Positions 44,760 to 53,262 of a stretch of 64,000 bases of DNA are shown here, piece by piece. The notes beneath the pieces are model-generated. The model was not told where the DNA came from. It worked only from the letters and a program-made list of their open reading frames with translations, and ran no database searches. The translations under genes were made by a program, and so were the position numbers. The DNA comes from Maritimibacter sp. REDSEA-S28_B5 (GTDB lineage: Bacteria > Pseudomonadota > Alphaproteobacteria > Rhodobacterales > Rhodobacteraceae), in NCBI GenBank assembly GCA_001626765.1, contig LUOO01000016.1:1-64000 (forward strand), read 5' to 3'. Within the stretch, counting starts at the first letter, position 1. Each line of letters starts with the position of its first letter.

Positions 44760-45611
44760 ATGAGACAACAACTGCTGACGGGGATTGCCGCGTTCGCGCT
44801 TGCATTCGGGACGGGCGCCGCCCTTGCCGATGAAGAGGCGGAACTGGTGATCAACGGCGAGATCGAGATCGTCACCAAGACGGCGGCCCCCGCTCATCTG
44901 GACGGCGCTCTGGAAGAAATCATGTCGGGCTGGCGCTTCCGGTCCGACGAAACGCAGGCGATGCAGGCGGACGATTTCGACAACCCCGCGATGCTGATGG
45001 TCGAAGACGCCATGGTCGCCTGGGAAACCGCGGCGGGCACCGAGGGCAAGTCCTGCATGGATTGCCACGGCGCGCCCGAGGACATGGCGGGCGTGAAGCC
45101 CACCTATCCGAAGTGGAACGAGGCTGCCGGTGAACTGCGGACGATCCAGATGCAGGTCAACGACTGCCGCGTGAACCGCATGGGGGCCGAGGCCGAAAAG
45201 GTCGACAGCACCGCCGCGCTGGCCATGGAGGCGCTTCTGTCGTCCGTGTCGCGCGGGATGCCCATGAACGTCGCCATCGACGGCCCGGTGGCCGACGCCT
45301 GGCAGCAGGGGCATGACATGTACTACACTCGCTACGGTCAGCTCGAATTGTCCTGTGCCAACTGTCACGAACAGAACTACGGCAACATGATCCGCGCCGA
45401 TCATCTGTCGCAGGGACAGGTCAACGGCTTCCCGACCTACCGGCTGGGCGATGCCAAGCTCATCGGGGCGCAGACGCGCTTCAAGGGCTGCATCCGCGAC
45501 ACACGGGCCGAGACCTTTGATCCGGGTGCGCCCGAGTTCATCGCGCTCGAGCTTTACGTGGCCTCGCGGGGCAACGGCCTCTCGGTCGAAGGCCCCGCCG
45601 TCCGCAACTGA
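44760..45611 (+). CDS. soxA: Diheme cytochrome c SoxA
   Basis: This 283-residue protein has a signal peptide (1-23) and two heme c motifs, CMDCH (99-103) and CANCH (199-203). The active-site heme ligand is Cys244 (RFKGCIRDTRAE), the residue that becomes a persulfide, and Cys136 (VNDCRVNRMG) is a likely axial ligand of the first heme. It is thus the diheme form, as in Paracoccus. With SoxX it starts thiosulfate oxidation. A strong terminator follows 6 bp after the stop. Confidence 0.96.
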   Translation: MRQQLLTGIAAFALAFGTGAALADEEAELVINGEIEIVTKTAAPAHLDGALEEIMSGWRFRSDETQAMQADDFDNPAMLMVEDAMVAWETAAGTEGKSCMDCHGAPEDMAGVKPTYPKWNEAAGELRTIQMQVNDCRVNRMGAEAEKVDSTAALAMEALLSSVSRGMPMNVAIDGPVADAWQQGHDMYYTRYGQLELSCANCHEQNYGNMIRADHLSQGQVNGFPTYRLGDAKLIGAQTRFKGCIRDTRAETFDPGAPEFIALELYVASRGNGLSVEGPAVRN

Positions 45612-45617
45612 TCCAAC

Positions 45618-45649
45618 CCCCGCGCGGGCCAGCCTCGCGCGGGGTTTTT
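45618..45649 (+). terminator. Terminator after soxA
   Basis: CCCCGCGCG (45618-45626) pairs with CGCGCGGGG (45636-45644) and is followed by TTTTTC. It separates soxXYZA from soxB. Confidence 0.85.
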
Positions 45650-45709
45650 CTTCCCGAATATATGCCGTTTCTTGAATAAATTGGACGGCGCGAACCAAAG
45701 GATGCAGCG

Positions 45710-47407
45710 ATGATCTCTCGCCGCGATTTTCTACAGGTCGGCATGGCCGCCTCGGCGCTGGTCGGCGCGTCCGGCTTCGGCAATTGGGCGCGACTGGCCG
45801 CCCAGCAGACGCTCACGCAGGACCAGCTGCTCGATTTCGAGACCTTCGGCAACGTGACGCTGATCCACATCACCGACATCCACGCGCAGTTGAAACCGAT
45901 CTATTTCCGCGAACCCGAGATCAATCTCGGCGTGGGCGATGCCTTCGGTCAGGTGCCGCATATCACCGGCGCCGAGTTCAAGGCGCGTTACGGAATCGCC
46001 GACGGCTCGCCCTCGGCCTATGCGCTGACCTACAATGACTTTTCAGCACTGGCAAAGGAATACGGGCAGGTCGGCGGCATCGACCGCGTGGCCACGGTCG
46101 TGAAACAGATCCGTTCCGCGCGCCCCGATGCGCTGCTGCTTGACGGCGGCGATACGTGGCACGGCTCTTACACCTGCTACCAGACCCAGGGGCAGGACAT
46201 GGTCAACGTGATGAACGCCCTCGCGCCCGACGCGATGACGTTCCACTGGGAGTTCACGCTGGGCTCCGACCGTGTGCGCGAGTTGGTCGAGGGGCTGCCC
46301 TTTGCCGCGCTCGGCCAGAACATCTTCGACGCTGAGTGGGATGAGCCCGCCGAGAGCTTTGAGAGCTACAAGATGATGGAGGCGGGCGGCGTCAAGATCG
46401 GCGTGATCGGTCAGGCCTTCCCCTATATGCCCATCGCGAACCCGTCGTGGATGTTCCCGGAATACAGCTTCGGCATCCGTGACGAGCATATGCAGGAAAT
46501 GGTGGACGAGGTCCGCGCGAATGGCGCCGAGCTGGTCGTGGTCCTGTCCCACAACGGTTTCGACGTGGACAAGAAGATGGCCGACCGCGTGACGGGCATC
46601 GACGTGATCCTGTCGGGCCACACCCATGATGCGCTGCCCGAGCCCGTGCTCGTGGGCGAGACGATCATCATCGCGAGCGGCAGCAACGGCAAATTCGTCT
46701 CCCGCGTCGACCTTGACGTGCGGGACGGGCGGATGATGGGCTTCAAGCACAAGCTGATCCCGATCTTCTCGGACGTCATCGCACCGGATGCCGAGATGAC
46801 CGCGCTCATCGACGAACAGCGTGCGCCCTACGAGGCCGAATTGTCCGAGGTCATCGGCACCACGGATGTCGAACTGTTCCGGCGCGGCAACTTCAACGGC
46901 TCTTGGGACGACCTGATCTGCGATGCGCTTATCTCGGAACGCGAGGCCGACATCGCCATGTCACCCGGCGTGCGCTGGGGGCCGTCCTTGATCCCCGGTG
47001 ACGAGATCACGCGCGAGGACATCTGGAACGTGACTTCGATGACCTACGGCCAGGCCTACCGCAACGAGATGACCGGCGAGTTCATCAAGGTCATTCTCGA
47101 GGATGTGGCCGACAACATCTTCAACCCCGATCCCTATTACCAGCAGGGCGGCGACATGGTGCGCATCGGGGGCATGGGTTATCGCATCGACATCACCAAG
47201 CCGCAGGGCGAACGAATTTCCGAGATGACGCTGCTCAAGACGGGCGAGGCAATCGAACCCGCGCGCACCTATCAGGTCGCGGGCTGGGCCAGCGTCAACG
47301 AGGGCACCGAAGGCCCGATGATCTGGGACGTGGTGGAAAGCCATATCAAGAAACTGGGCACGGTGACGCTCGACCCGAACACCTCGGTCGAAGTCATCCA
47401 AGGGTAA
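45710..47407 (+). CDS. soxB: Sulfate thiol esterase SoxB
   Basis: This 565-residue periplasmic dimanganese enzyme hydrolyses the terminal sulfonate from SoxY-bound thiosulfate as sulfate. A twin-arginine signal (ISRRDFLQVGMAAS) is present. The metallophosphatase half has THITDIHAQLKP-type ITDIHAQL, LLDGGDTWHGSYT, VLSHNGFDVD and LSGHTHDALPEP; the 5-nucleotidase C-terminal half contains RWGPSLIPGDEITREDIWN. The length is typical. It stands between two terminators, so it may have a separate transcript or depend on read-through. Confidence 0.97.
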   Translation: MISRRDFLQVGMAASALVGASGFGNWARLAAQQTLTQDQLLDFETFGNVTLIHITDIHAQLKPIYFREPEINLGVGDAFGQVPHITGAEFKARYGIADGSPSAYALTYNDFSALAKEYGQVGGIDRVATVVKQIRSARPDALLLDGGDTWHGSYTCYQTQGQDMVNVMNALAPDAMTFHWEFTLGSDRVRELVEGLPFAALGQNIFDAEWDEPAESFESYKMMEAGGVKIGVIGQAFPYMPIANPSWMFPEYSFGIRDEHMQEMVDEVRANGAELVVVLSHNGFDVDKKMADRVTGIDVILSGHTHDALPEPVLVGETIIIASGSNGKFVSRVDLDVRDGRMMGFKHKLIPIFSDVIAPDAEMTALIDEQRAPYEAELSEVIGTTDVELFRRGNFNGSWDDLICDALISEREADIAMSPGVRWGPSLIPGDEITREDIWNVTSMTYGQAYRNEMTGEFIKVILEDVADNIFNPDPYYQQGGDMVRIGGMGYRIDITKPQGERISEMTLLKTGEAIEPARTYQVAGWASVNEGTEGPMIWDVVESHIKKLGTVTLDPNTSVEVIQG

Positions 47408-47413
47408 ACTTGC

Positions 47414-47443
47414 GCCTCCCGTCCCGACGGGCGGGAGGCTTTT
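47414..47443 (+). terminator. Terminator after soxB
   Basis: GCCTCCCG (47414-47421) pairs with CGGGAGGC (47432-47439), followed by TTTT. It lies directly before the soxC operator. Confidence 0.85.
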
Positions 47444-47451
47444 CTGAAACC

Positions 47452-47477
47452 AAATCATTCACATAGGCGAATGATTT
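47452..47477. promoter_or_regulatory. Extended SoxR/SqrR-type operator upstream of soxC
   Basis: AAATCATTC-ACATAGGC-GAATGATTT is a perfect inverted repeat with 9-bp arms and an exact ATTC-N8-GAAT core (47457-47472). It ends 21 bp before the soxC start, between the soxB terminator and soxC, so it should regulate an independent soxCD transcript. Confidence 0.75.
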
Positions 47478-47498
47478 GATGCGAACAGGGAGGAGAGT

Positions 47499-48782
47499 AT
47501 GGACGATACATCTCACACCAACAGCCCCTCGCGCCGTCGCTTTCTGGGCGGGGTCGCGCTGGGTGGCATGGGGTTGGTCGCGGGCCGCGCCATGGCGGAG
47601 GGCCACGCGGCGGGCGCACCGGACCCGCTGATCACCGAGTTGCAGGACTGGGCCAATGGCTTGGGCGACGGCGTGGATGCGACACCTTACGGGATGCCGA
47701 TCCGCTTTGAGGGCGATGTGATCCGCCGCAACGTGCCGTGGCTCACCGCTGATCCGATCAGCTCGATCAACTTCACGCCGATCCATGCGCTCGATGGCAC
47801 GATCACGCCGCAGGGCTGCGCCTTCGAGCGCCACCATTCGGGCGCGATCGAGCTGGCCAAGGAAGACTACCGCCTGATGATCAACGGCCTCGTCGATCGA
47901 CCGCTGGTCTTCACCTATGCGGATCTCGAGCGGTTCCCGCGCGTGAACCACGTCTATTTCTGCGAATGTGCGGCCAACACCGGCATGGAATGGGCGGGGG
48001 CGCAACTCAATGGCGCGCAGTTCACCCACGGCATGATCCACAACATGGAATACACCGGTGTCAAACTGTCCACGCTGCTTGAAGAAGCGGGCGTAAACCC
48101 CGAAGGCAAATGGGTTTATGTCGAGGGCGCGGATGCGTCGTCCAACGGGCGTTCGATCCCGCTCGAAAAGGCAATGGACGACGTGATCGTCGCCTTCAAG
48201 GCCAACGGCGAGGCCCTGCGCAAGGAACACGGCTATCCCGTGCGCCTCGTCGTGCCCGGTTGGGAAGGCAACATGTGGGTCAAGTGGCTGCGCCGCATTG
48301 AGGTCGCCGCGCAAGCCGTTGAAAGCCGGGAAGAAACGTCGAAATACACCGACACGATGGCCGACGGGACGTCGCGCAAATGGACATGGGTCATGGACGC
48401 GAAATCCGTGGTCACGTCGCCCAGCCCCCAGATGCCCATCACCCATGGTCCGGGGCCGCTGGTCATTTCCGGCATGGCCTGGTCGGGCCGGGGCAAGATC
48501 ACCCGCGTCGATGTCTCGACCGATGGCGGGATGAACTGGCAGACCGCGCGTCTGGCGGGCGAACCGGGGAACAAGGCGCTCACGCGCTTCTACCTCGACA
48601 CCCAATGGGACGGCTCGGAAATGCTCCTGCAATCCCGCGCGATAGACGAAACGGGATACGTTCAGCCGACCAAGGAAGAGCTTCGCGCGGTGCGCGGCGA
48701 GAACTCAGTCTATCACAACAACTGCATCCAGACCTGGCATGTCAAGACCACCGGGGAGGCTGAAAATGTCGAAGTTTCTTGA
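47499..48782 (+). CDS. soxC: Sulfane dehydrogenase molybdoprotein SoxC
   Basis: This 427-residue sulfite-oxidase-family protein has a twin-arginine signal (SPSRRRFLGGVALG), consistent with export after molybdopterin insertion. The Mo-ligating cysteine is in VNHVYFCECAANTG (Cys155 or Cys157). Later PVRLVVPGWEGNMWVKWLRRIE and the dimerisation domain with ITRVDVSTDGGMNWQTARL are conserved. With SoxD it oxidises the outer sulfur on SoxY, yielding six electrons. Its 3-prime end overlaps soxD by 17 bp. Confidence 0.97.
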   Translation: MDDTSHTNSPSRRRFLGGVALGGMGLVAGRAMAEGHAAGAPDPLITELQDWANGLGDGVDATPYGMPIRFEGDVIRRNVPWLTADPISSINFTPIHALDGTITPQGCAFERHHSGAIELAKEDYRLMINGLVDRPLVFTYADLERFPRVNHVYFCECAANTGMEWAGAQLNGAQFTHGMIHNMEYTGVKLSTLLEEAGVNPEGKWVYVEGADASSNGRSIPLEKAMDDVIVAFKANGEALRKEHGYPVRLVVPGWEGNMWVKWLRRIEVAAQAVESREETSKYTDTMADGTSRKWTWVMDAKSVVTSPSPQMPITHGPGPLVISGMAWSGRGKITRVDVSTDGGMNWQTARLAGEPGNKALTRFYLDTQWDGSEMLLQSRAIDETGYVQPTKEELRAVRGENSVYHNNCIQTWHVKTTGEAENVEVS

Positions 48783-49857
48783 AGTTGTCGCGGGAACTGC
48801 ACTCGCCACATTGATCGCGCTTCCAGCGGTCGCGCAGACCTACGGCCTCGGCCGTCCCGCGCTGCCCGAGGAAATCGCGGCATGGGACCTCGACGTGTCG
48901 CCCGATGGCACCGGCCTGCCCGAGGGTCAGGGCACGGCGGAAAACGGAGAGATGATCTTTTCCGAGAACTGCGCGTCCTGTCACGGCGAATTTGCCGAGG
49001 GCGTCGATCGCTGGCCGGTGCTCGCGGGTGGCTTCGGCACGCTCAACCGGCAGGACCCGGTCAAGACGGTGGGCAGCTACTGGCCCTATGTCTCGACCGT
49101 CTGGGATTATGTCCACCGCTCCATGCCGTTTGGCAACGCGGGCACGCTGACGGCGGACGACACCTACGCCATCGTGGCCTATATCCTCTATTCGAACGAC
49201 CTCTTCGAATACGACGCGGTTCTGTCGAAAGAGACCTTCCTCGATGTCGAGATGCCCAATGCCGACGGGTTTTACGAGGATGACCGCGAAACGGCCGAGG
49301 CGGCGTTCTGGGGGCAGGAGCCTTGCATGGAGAATTGCAAGGACAGCGTCGAAATCACGATGCTGGCCACCGTGCTCGACGTAACGCCTGATGAAGCGGG
49401 CGACGAGGGCGGGGACGAGGCGGCCGAGGCCCCGGCTGCGGCCGAAGAGGTCCAGATGGCGGCTGCCGAGGCGACCGAGGAACCGGCGCCCGCTGCCGAT
49501 GCCGATACGACCGCCGCTGGCGCCATGTCCGAACCCGATCCCGAACTGGTTGCCGCCGGTGAGGACGTGTTCAAGAAGTGCAAGGCATGCCACAAGGTTG
49601 GCGAGGGTGCAAAGAACGGCACCGGACCCACGTTGAACGGGATCGTGGGCCATTCGGCCGGCGCCAACCCGGACTTCAAGTATTCGAACGCCCTGAAGGA
49701 TGCCGCTGCCGGAGGCCTGACCTGGACGCCCGAGGATCTGGCCGCGTTCCTGGCCAATCCCAAGGACTTCATGAAGGGCACCAAGATGTCCTTCGCAGGT
49801 CTCAAGAAGGAAGAGGATCAGCAGGCGATCATCGCCTATCTCTCGACCTTCCCGTAA
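48766..49857 (+). CDS. soxD: Diheme cytochrome c SoxD
   Basis: This 363-residue partner of SoxC has a signal peptide (1-23) and two heme domains, CASCH (69-73) and CKACH (272-276). Between them (about 205-260) is an Ala/Glu/Asp-rich linker (EAGDEGGDEAAEAPAAAEEV), probably flexible, and an extra CMENC pair (187-191) that could form a disulfide. The second domain resembles small class I cytochromes c (GTGPTLNGIVGHSAG, KGTKMSFAGLKKEED). It passes electrons from SoxC onward. It overlaps soxC by 17 bp. Confidence 0.96.
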   Translation: MSKFLEVVAGTALATLIALPAVAQTYGLGRPALPEEIAAWDLDVSPDGTGLPEGQGTAENGEMIFSENCASCHGEFAEGVDRWPVLAGGFGTLNRQDPVKTVGSYWPYVSTVWDYVHRSMPFGNAGTLTADDTYAIVAYILYSNDLFEYDAVLSKETFLDVEMPNADGFYEDDRETAEAAFWGQEPCMENCKDSVEITMLATVLDVTPDEAGDEGGDEAAEAPAAAEEVQMAAAEATEEPAPAADADTTAAGAMSEPDPELVAAGEDVFKKCKACHKVGEGAKNGTGPTLNGIVGHSAGANPDFKYSNALKDAAAGGLTWTPEDLAAFLANPKDFMKGTKMSFAGLKKEEDQQAIIAYLSTFP

Positions 49858-49901
49858 TCGTCGGACCGGTTCGGCACCGGACCGTGACCCTTAAAAGAAC
49901 C

Positions 49902-49934
49902 AGAGGGCGCCGCAGTGAGACTGCGGTGCCCTCT
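49902..49934 (+). terminator. Hairpin after soxD
   Basis: AGAGGGCGCCGCAGT pairs across GAG with ACTGCGGTGCCCTCT, one mismatch in a 15-bp stem, but only a weak T run follows (TTGCTGCATT). A partial terminator is likely. Confidence 0.65.
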
Positions 49935-49984
49935 TGCTGCATTGCGGCGGGAAAATTCGTTCAATAACAGTGCTCTAAAGGCAT

Positions 49985-50006
49985 ACAAACCCGCGAATAT
50001 GTTTGT
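49985..50006. promoter_or_regulatory. Inverted repeat upstream of soxE
   Basis: ACAAAC-N10-GTTTGT lies 32 bp before the soxE start, between the soxD hairpin and soxE. It may be an operator, but it does not match ATTC-N8-GAAT. Confidence 0.4.
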
Positions 50007-50037
50007 GTGACGATATGTCCCACGCTAGACTTTCTTC

Positions 50038-50742
50038 ATGCAGACGATTCTACGCCACGCTGCAGCCGCCGTCCTTGTCGCGGTCGCGACCGGGCCGGGG
50101 ATGGCTGACGATTTCGGAGATGCCGACGAGGGCGCGCGCGTCTTTCGCAAGTGTCAGGCCTGCCACGCGGTCGGACCCGATGCCTTCAGCCGGACCGGTC
50201 CGCATCTCAACGACCTGTTCGGCCGCCGGGCCGGGGCGCTTGACGGCTTTGACTATTCCGCCGGACTCGTCCGCATGGGCAATGACGGTCTCGCCTGGGA
50301 TTTCGCGAGCCTCGATGCCTATCTCGAGAACCCCAAGGCCTTTGCCTCGGACACAAGGATGAACTTCGTCGGGCTGAAGGACGCCGAGGACCGCGCTGAT
50401 GTGCTGGCCTTTCTGCGCCAGTATTCCGACAGTCCCGCCAACATCCCCGGCGCGGCCCCGACCGCCGCCCCGCGCGAGGTCGAACTGTCCGACGACATCC
50501 TCGCCCTCGTGGGCGATGTGGCCTACGGCGAATACCTGTCGTCCGAGTGCCTGACCTGCCACCAGGCGGACGGCGGCGCGACCGGTATTCCCGCGATCAC
50601 CGGCTGGCCCGAAGAGGACTTCGTGGTTGCCATGCACGCCTACAAGGAAAAGATCCGGCCCCACCCGGTCATGCAGATGATGGCCGGCCGGTTGGCCGAT
50701 GACGAGATCGCCGCGCTCGCGGCCTATTTCGGCGGGCTCTGA
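50038..50742 (+). CDS. soxE: Diheme cytochrome c SoxE
   Basis: This 234-residue protein has a signal peptide (1-23) and two heme c motifs, CQACH (39-43) and CLTCH (171-175). The first domain is class I-like (GPHLNDLFGRRAGALDGFDYS, TRMNFVGLK) and the second resembles small sulfide-dehydrogenase cytochromes (GIPAITGWPEEDFVVAMHAYK, HPVMQMMAGRLADDEIAALA). SoxE pairs with SoxF as a flavocytochrome c. It follows soxD by 180 bp with a hairpin and an inverted repeat between, and precedes soxF by 32 bp. Confidence 0.93.
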   Translation: MQTILRHAAAAVLVAVATGPGMADDFGDADEGARVFRKCQACHAVGPDAFSRTGPHLNDLFGRRAGALDGFDYSAGLVRMGNDGLAWDFASLDAYLENPKAFASDTRMNFVGLKDAEDRADVLAFLRQYSDSPANIPGAAPTAAPREVELSDDILALVGDVAYGEYLSSECLTCHQADGGATGIPAITGWPEEDFVVAMHAYKEKIRPHPVMQMMAGRLADDEIAALAAYFGGL

Positions 50743-50774
50743 GGAGGGGGCCGCAGGTTCAGGGAGGAACCATC

Positions 50775-52046
50775 ATGACATTGAACAGACGCCAATTCAT
50801 CCGCTCCGGCGCGGGGCTTGCCGCAACGACGCTCGCAGCCCCCCACGTCTACGCCGCTGGCCACGGGGGCGCGCCCAGGGTCGTCGTGATCGGCGGCGGC
50901 GCAGGCGGGGCGACCGCCGCGCGCTATATCAACAAGGACGCGGGCGGGGCGATCGAAGTCACGCTCGTCGAACCCAGCCGTACCTATTACACCTGTTTCT
51001 TCTCGAACCTCTACATCGGCGGTTTCCGCACGATGGACAGTCTTGCCCATTCCTACGGCACCCTCGCGGCCGAGGGGATCAACGTGGTGCACGACTATGC
51101 CGTGGACGTGGATCGCGGGGCCAGGACCGTGACGCTCGCCTCCGGGGCCACGCTGCCCTACGACAAGCTGATCCTGTCGCCGGGGATCGACTTTGTCGAT
51201 GGATCGGTGCCGGGCTGGGATGTCACGATGCAGAACCGGATGCCCCATGCCTACAAGGCCGGCAGCCAGACCGAACTTCTCAAGGCGCAGATCGAGGCGA
51301 TGCCTGAGGGTGGCACCTTTGCCATGGTGGCCCCGCCGAACCCCTACCGCTGCCCACCCGGTCCCTATGAGCGGATTTCCATGGTTGCGCATCTGCTGAC
51401 TCAGACCAACCCGACGGCAAAGATCCTGCTCGTTGATCCCAAGGAGAAATACTCGAAACAGGGGCTTTTCGAGGAGGGTTGGCAAAAGCATTATTCCGGC
51501 ATGATCGAACGCATCGGCCCCGACTTCGGCGGTGCGAATGTGAGCGTCGATCCCATGGCGATGACGGTGGACATCGACGGCTCGGTGGAAAACGTGGATG
51601 TCTGCAACGTGATCCCGGCGCAGAAGGCAGGGGTGATCTGCGAACGCGCCGGACTGACCGAGGGCAACTGGGCGCCGGTCGATGGGCGCACGATGGTCAG
51701 CCGGATGGATGCGGATGTGCATATCCTTGGCGATGCCAGCGAACAGGGCGACATGCCCAAGTCCGGGTTCTCGGCCAACAGCCAGGCCAAGGTGGCCGCC
51801 ATGGCCGTGCGCGCGGCGCTCACCGACAGCCGGATGTTCCCGGCCAAATTCTCGAACACCTGCTGGTCGCTCATCGCGCCGGAGGACGGGGTCAAGGTCG
51901 GGGCGGCCTATGAGGCGACCGAGGAAAAGATCGCGAGCACCGACAGTTTTGTGAGCCAGACCGGCGAGGACGCGGCGCTCAGAAAAGCGACCTACGAGGA
52001 AAGTCTTGGCTGGTATGACGGGATCAGCGCTGATATATTCGGATAG
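50775..52046 (+). CDS. soxF: Flavocytochrome c sulfide dehydrogenase flavoprotein SoxF
   Basis: This 423-residue protein has a twin-arginine signal (TLNRRQFIRSGAG) and an FAD-binding start RVVVIGGGAGGATAARYI. Three cysteines match those of FCSD: Cys74 in YYTCFFSN (site of covalent FAD attachment in relatives), and the redox pair Cys193 (PYRCPPGPYE) and Cys363 (NTCWSLIAPEDG). The C-terminal dimer/cytochrome interface domain is present. It should oxidise sulfide to sulfane sulfur and pass electrons to SoxE. In Paracoccus SoxF also speeds activation of the Sox system. Confidence 0.95.
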   Translation: MTLNRRQFIRSGAGLAATTLAAPHVYAAGHGGAPRVVVIGGGAGGATAARYINKDAGGAIEVTLVEPSRTYYTCFFSNLYIGGFRTMDSLAHSYGTLAAEGINVVHDYAVDVDRGARTVTLASGATLPYDKLILSPGIDFVDGSVPGWDVTMQNRMPHAYKAGSQTELLKAQIEAMPEGGTFAMVAPPNPYRCPPGPYERISMVAHLLTQTNPTAKILLVDPKEKYSKQGLFEEGWQKHYSGMIERIGPDFGGANVSVDPMAMTVDIDGSVENVDVCNVIPAQKAGVICERAGLTEGNWAPVDGRTMVSRMDADVHILGDASEQGDMPKSGFSANSQAKVAAMAVRAALTDSRMFPAKFSNTCWSLIAPEDGVKVGAAYEATEEKIASTDSFVSQTGEDAALRKATYEESLGWYDGISADIFG

Positions 52047-52062
52047 CAGAATATGAATCGAC

Positions 52063-52096
52063 GGATCGGGGCGGACCGCACATCCAGCCCCGATCC
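52063..52096 (+). terminator. Hairpin without T run between soxF and DUF302 gene
   Basis: GGATCGGGGC (52063-52072) pairs perfectly with GCCCCGATCC (52087-52096). There is no U tract, so it may pause or attenuate transcription, or protect the soxF mRNA end, rather than terminate. Confidence 0.5.
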
Positions 52097-52113
52097 TGTT
52101 CCGGGAGGACGAC

Positions 52114-52575
52114 ATGACCTACCTGCGCGCCTTGTTGGCCGCTCTCGCCATCGCTCCGATCGGGGCGGCGGCTGCGCTGGCTGACAGCCACGGCGGATCG
52201 GAGTTCGCCTTTACCTTTCCGTATGACGGCAGCTTCGACGACGCGGCCTTTGCGCTCGAAAACGCCATCGTGGGGCAGGGTCTGGTGATCGACTACGTGA
52301 CCCACACGGGTGAGATGCTGAACCGGACCGGGCTCGACGTCGGGTCGGATGTTAATCTGTTCGAGGCGGCCGATGTCTATCTCTTCTGTTCCGCTCTGGT
52401 CAGCCGCGAGGTGATGGAGGCCGATTGGCGCAATATCGCCTTCTGCCCCTACGGGATTTTCGTGGCCGAACGCGACGGCGAGGTGATGCTGGGCTACCAG
52501 AACTACCCCGATGGCCCGATGGATGCGGTCGAGGCGCTTCTGGAAGGCATTGTTCAGGAGGCGCTCGCCAACTGA
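52114..52575 (+). CDS. Periplasmic DUF302 protein
   Basis: This 153-residue protein has a signal peptide (1-23, IAPIGAAAALADS). The DUF302 fold follows: FTFPYDGSFDDAAFALENAI, VIDYVTHTGEMLNRTG, ADVYLFCSALVSREVMEAD, IAFCPYGIFVAER. Two cysteines in the core (near residues 90 and 110) could bind a metal or sulfur. DUF302 proteins often sit next to sulfur and sulfide genes, but no reaction is established. It begins 67 bp after soxF behind a hairpin and is probably on the soxEF transcript. Confidence 0.8.
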   Translation: MTYLRALLAALAIAPIGAAAALADSHGGSEFAFTFPYDGSFDDAAFALENAIVGQGLVIDYVTHTGEMLNRTGLDVGSDVNLFEAADVYLFCSALVSREVMEADWRNIAFCPYGIFVAERDGEVMLGYQNYPDGPMDAVEALLEGIVQEALAN

Positions 52576-52704
52576 TCCTGCGGCGGCAGGGGGGGCGCCT
52601 GACAAGAACCGCCCGAACCACAGAAACCCCAGGAATTTCGTCGCCGCTCAGGCGCCGGAGAGAGACCGCATTTCCGATTTTCTTCTGGATTTCGGTAAAA
52701 AATC

Positions 52705-52716
52705 ATTCATTCGAAT
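52705..52716. promoter_or_regulatory. Compact ATTC-N4-GAAT palindrome upstream of yeeE pair
   Basis: AATCATTC-ATTCGAAT places ATTC, ATTC and GAAT in a row, with a central ATTCGAAT palindrome. It lies about 100 bp before the first YeeE/YedE gene. Spacing differs from the N8 consensus. Confidence 0.4.
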
Positions 52717-52817
52717 ATGTCCTTGAACTCGTGAAACCCGGCCCATAGATCGGCTGTTCGGAACAGATGTCAGCCCCAGAAGCCGGGAACCGGCCGGGTG
52801 CGGAAAGTGAGGAAGAC

Positions 52818-53258
52818 ATGAACGTGATCGCAACGGAATTCACGCCCTGGGCGTCGCTCGGGGGCGGCGTGCTCATCGGGCTGGCCACCGTGCTCCTGAT
52901 GTGGACGCGCGGCAACGTGCTGGGGGCGACCGGTATCCTCGCCGGTTTCATGACGCCGTCCTCGTCCTGGGACTGGACCTGGCGCGCGTTGATGATCGGC
53001 GGGATGCTGACCGCGCCGCTCGTGCTACTGGGCCTCACGGGCAGCTTCCCGGCCATCGAAGTCCCGATGAGCCGTTTCGCCATGATCCTGGGCGGGCTGA
53101 TTGTCGGCGTGGGCGTCACCTACGGCTCCGGCTGCACCTCGGGCCACGGTGTCTGCGGCATTGCGCGGCTCTCACCGCGTTCCATCGCCGCGACCCTGAC
53201 CTTCATGCTCACCGCGGGCATCACCGTCTACATCATCCGTCACGTGATCGGAGGCTGA
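52818..53258 (+). CDS. YeeE/YedE-family membrane protein, N-terminal-type half
   Basis: This 146-residue protein has about four spans ([19 protein letters not shown], then [54 protein letters not shown]). The YeeE signature with a cysteine, [21 protein letters not shown], is present. It is one half of the split YeeE/YedE channel found as two adjacent genes (PmpA/PmpB-like) beside BigR-type regulators. Together with the next gene it probably moves a sulfur species across the inner membrane. ATG 52818 follows GAGGAA. Confidence 0.88.
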   Translation: MNVIATEFTPWASLGGGVLIGLATVLLMWTRGNVLGATGILAGFMTPSSSWDWTWRALMIGGMLTAPLVLLGLTGSFPAIEVPMSRFAMILGGLIVGVGVTYGSGCTSGHGVCGIARLSPRSIAATLTFMLTAGITVYIIRHVIGG

Positions 53259-53262
53259 CATC

